Under the pieces are notes generated by a model, which saw only the letters and a program-made list of their open reading frames with translations, searched no databases and was not told the DNA's origin. This document shows positions 18,973 through 19,978 of a DNA stretch of 19,978 nt, in pieces. The stretch is from contig UZAE01012484.1 of the NCBI GenBank assembly GCA_900617975.1, positions 1 through 19,978 of the forward strand. The letters run 5' to 3'. Every line of letters starts with the position of its first letter. Within the stretch, counting starts at the first letter, position 1. The stretch is from Rodentolepis nana. Lineage: Eukaryota; Platyhelminthes; Cestoda; Cyclophyllidea; Hymenolepididae. A program made the position numbers and the translations under genes.

Positions 18973-19745
18973 GACGATTGAAAATATGCTTAGTTGTTTA
19001 AAATGAAGTAATGAGGTTTACAACACAAATTACAAACAACTAGAATGTGATGATATGCTTTGCTGTTTTCGTCATTTACATGCATTGCCGTTATCTGACA
19101 TAAAATGCATCTTCAAAATCATGCAAATATATGCTCCTAGAAAATTTTGTAAATATCAGGCACTTAAACAAAAGTTTGTCCAATTAATTTTAATGATATA
19201 TGATTATAATAGATTTCTAATCTGTTATATGTTTTAGAAAATTAGCTATAGTTCAAGAAGAAATACCTTACTCTCCCGAAACTATGACATTTTTTCCATA
19301 AATGCATATCTACTTATTACTTGTTGTTCCTTAGTTCCGGAACCCTGTTCAACTTTCAATTTTTATTTTTTTAATTAATATTATATTTCTCTTTGTCATT
19401 TTTGTATCATTGGGTAGTTTGTACTGTCAAAGTCATTAAATTATTATCATGTATTCGTGTAATCAGAAATTGTTATTCCGAATTTAATCATGTTTAGATG
19501 ATTTTTGTCATGATTCCTCCATCTTAATTTTAAAATGTAAAAGTTTTGCTTGAAATGAACAATCTTTTCCTAATGTTAAGACTTCGCCTAAATGTCAATA
19601 CTCAAATTATTTCGCGAAATTCTTGTTCAATCCATGGGTTTTGTGCCATTCTTTGATTGTGTGATCCGATGTAATAACGCAAAGATCGGAGTTTGATTAT
19701 GCATCTCTCATAATGAAACGCAATTCCACTAACTTCTAGGAAACA
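18973..19745. other. A+T-rich DNA, nothing recognised
   Basis: A 60-codon open frame (19055-19237) has no recognisable features. Nothing else is identified. Confidence 0.6.
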
Positions 19746-19978
19746 TTATTTATTTATTTATTTCAAATGGCAGGTGTTATGATAGGTATCATTAGCCCTT
19801 TAGTTGACTTCGGGCTTCACGGAAAGGAAGGGGAACACCAAAGTGGTAAAAAATCGAGGGGAGGGACAGAATAATGATTCACAGACGTAAAAGAGACAGA
19901 CAGACACAAAGGTAGAAAAAGGTGAGGTGAGTACTGTGAAATAGTCGAATATGAAATGCGATGGGGTCTTGGTAGTTT
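19746..19978 (-). mobile_element. Element S copy N, cut by window edge
   Basis: Starts with a TTTATTTATTTATTTC tail on the plus strand, followed by the conserved tail with an extended stem-loop (19779-19792) and the body up to GGGGTCTTGGTAGTTT. The head lies beyond the window, so no TSD can be paired. Confidence 0.88.

Noticed and set aside
1..19978. CRISPR-like or regularly spaced repeat system
   Set aside because: The repeats are dispersed retroelements with individual TSDs, variable spacing and both orientations, and the sequence has eukaryotic transposon content.

Overview
This window reads as intergenic or intronic DNA from a very A+T-rich animal genome, most plausibly an arthropod. The LINE protein remnant resembles what I remember from orb-weaving spiders, but that is a recollection and not something the sequence proves. 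I see no host protein-coding gene, rRNA, tRNA or CRISPR array. The only recognisable coding sequence is retrotransposon remnant: a 5'-truncated non-LTR retrotransposon (LINE) carrying part of an RNase H domain and the C-terminal Cys/His segment (8551-9154, minus), and an older, broken RNase H fragment (3800 to about 4385, plus).

The dominant content is one family of short interspersed repeats, about 320 bp when complete, here called element S. I count 14 whole or partial copies on both strands: 1-49, 1151-1477, 2846-3447, 6049-6560, 9542-9596, 10110-10430, 11464-11577, 12440-12760, about 12893-13056, 13689-14009, 14980-15198, 16687-16992, 18657-18960 and 19746-19978. With the LINE they make up about a fifth of the window. 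In its sense direction, S begins with a conserved head (GGGGTGTGCGATAGACTT, a CCACGTGG palindrome, then GTATACTCATACGGC). A less conserved pyrimidine-rich body follows, and it ends in a 3' tail (GGGCTAATGATA, then CCTGCCATTTGAAA) closed by AAATA/TAAA repeats. Target-site duplications (TSDs) of 11-15 bp flank most copies, and some copies are 5'-truncated. This is the signature of target-primed reverse transcription. The LINE at 8551-9154 carries the same final ~65 bp, so it is a good candidate for the family that mobilises S. I call S a SINE on that basis, although I see no convincing tRNA-like promoter.

Layout: 1-3800 holds S copies, including one (2846-3447) whose body has grown by tandem repetition. 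3800-4385 is the broken RNase H fragment. 6049-6560 is an S copy with three head modules inside a single TSD. 8551-9154 is the LINE. At 9597 a single N sits exactly where an S copy stops, which suggests an assembly join. 12357-14009 is a diverged tandem segmental duplication that includes an S insertion. 15839-16181 is a less A+T-rich block with features of a solo LTR. The rest is A+T-rich DNA in which I recognise nothing.
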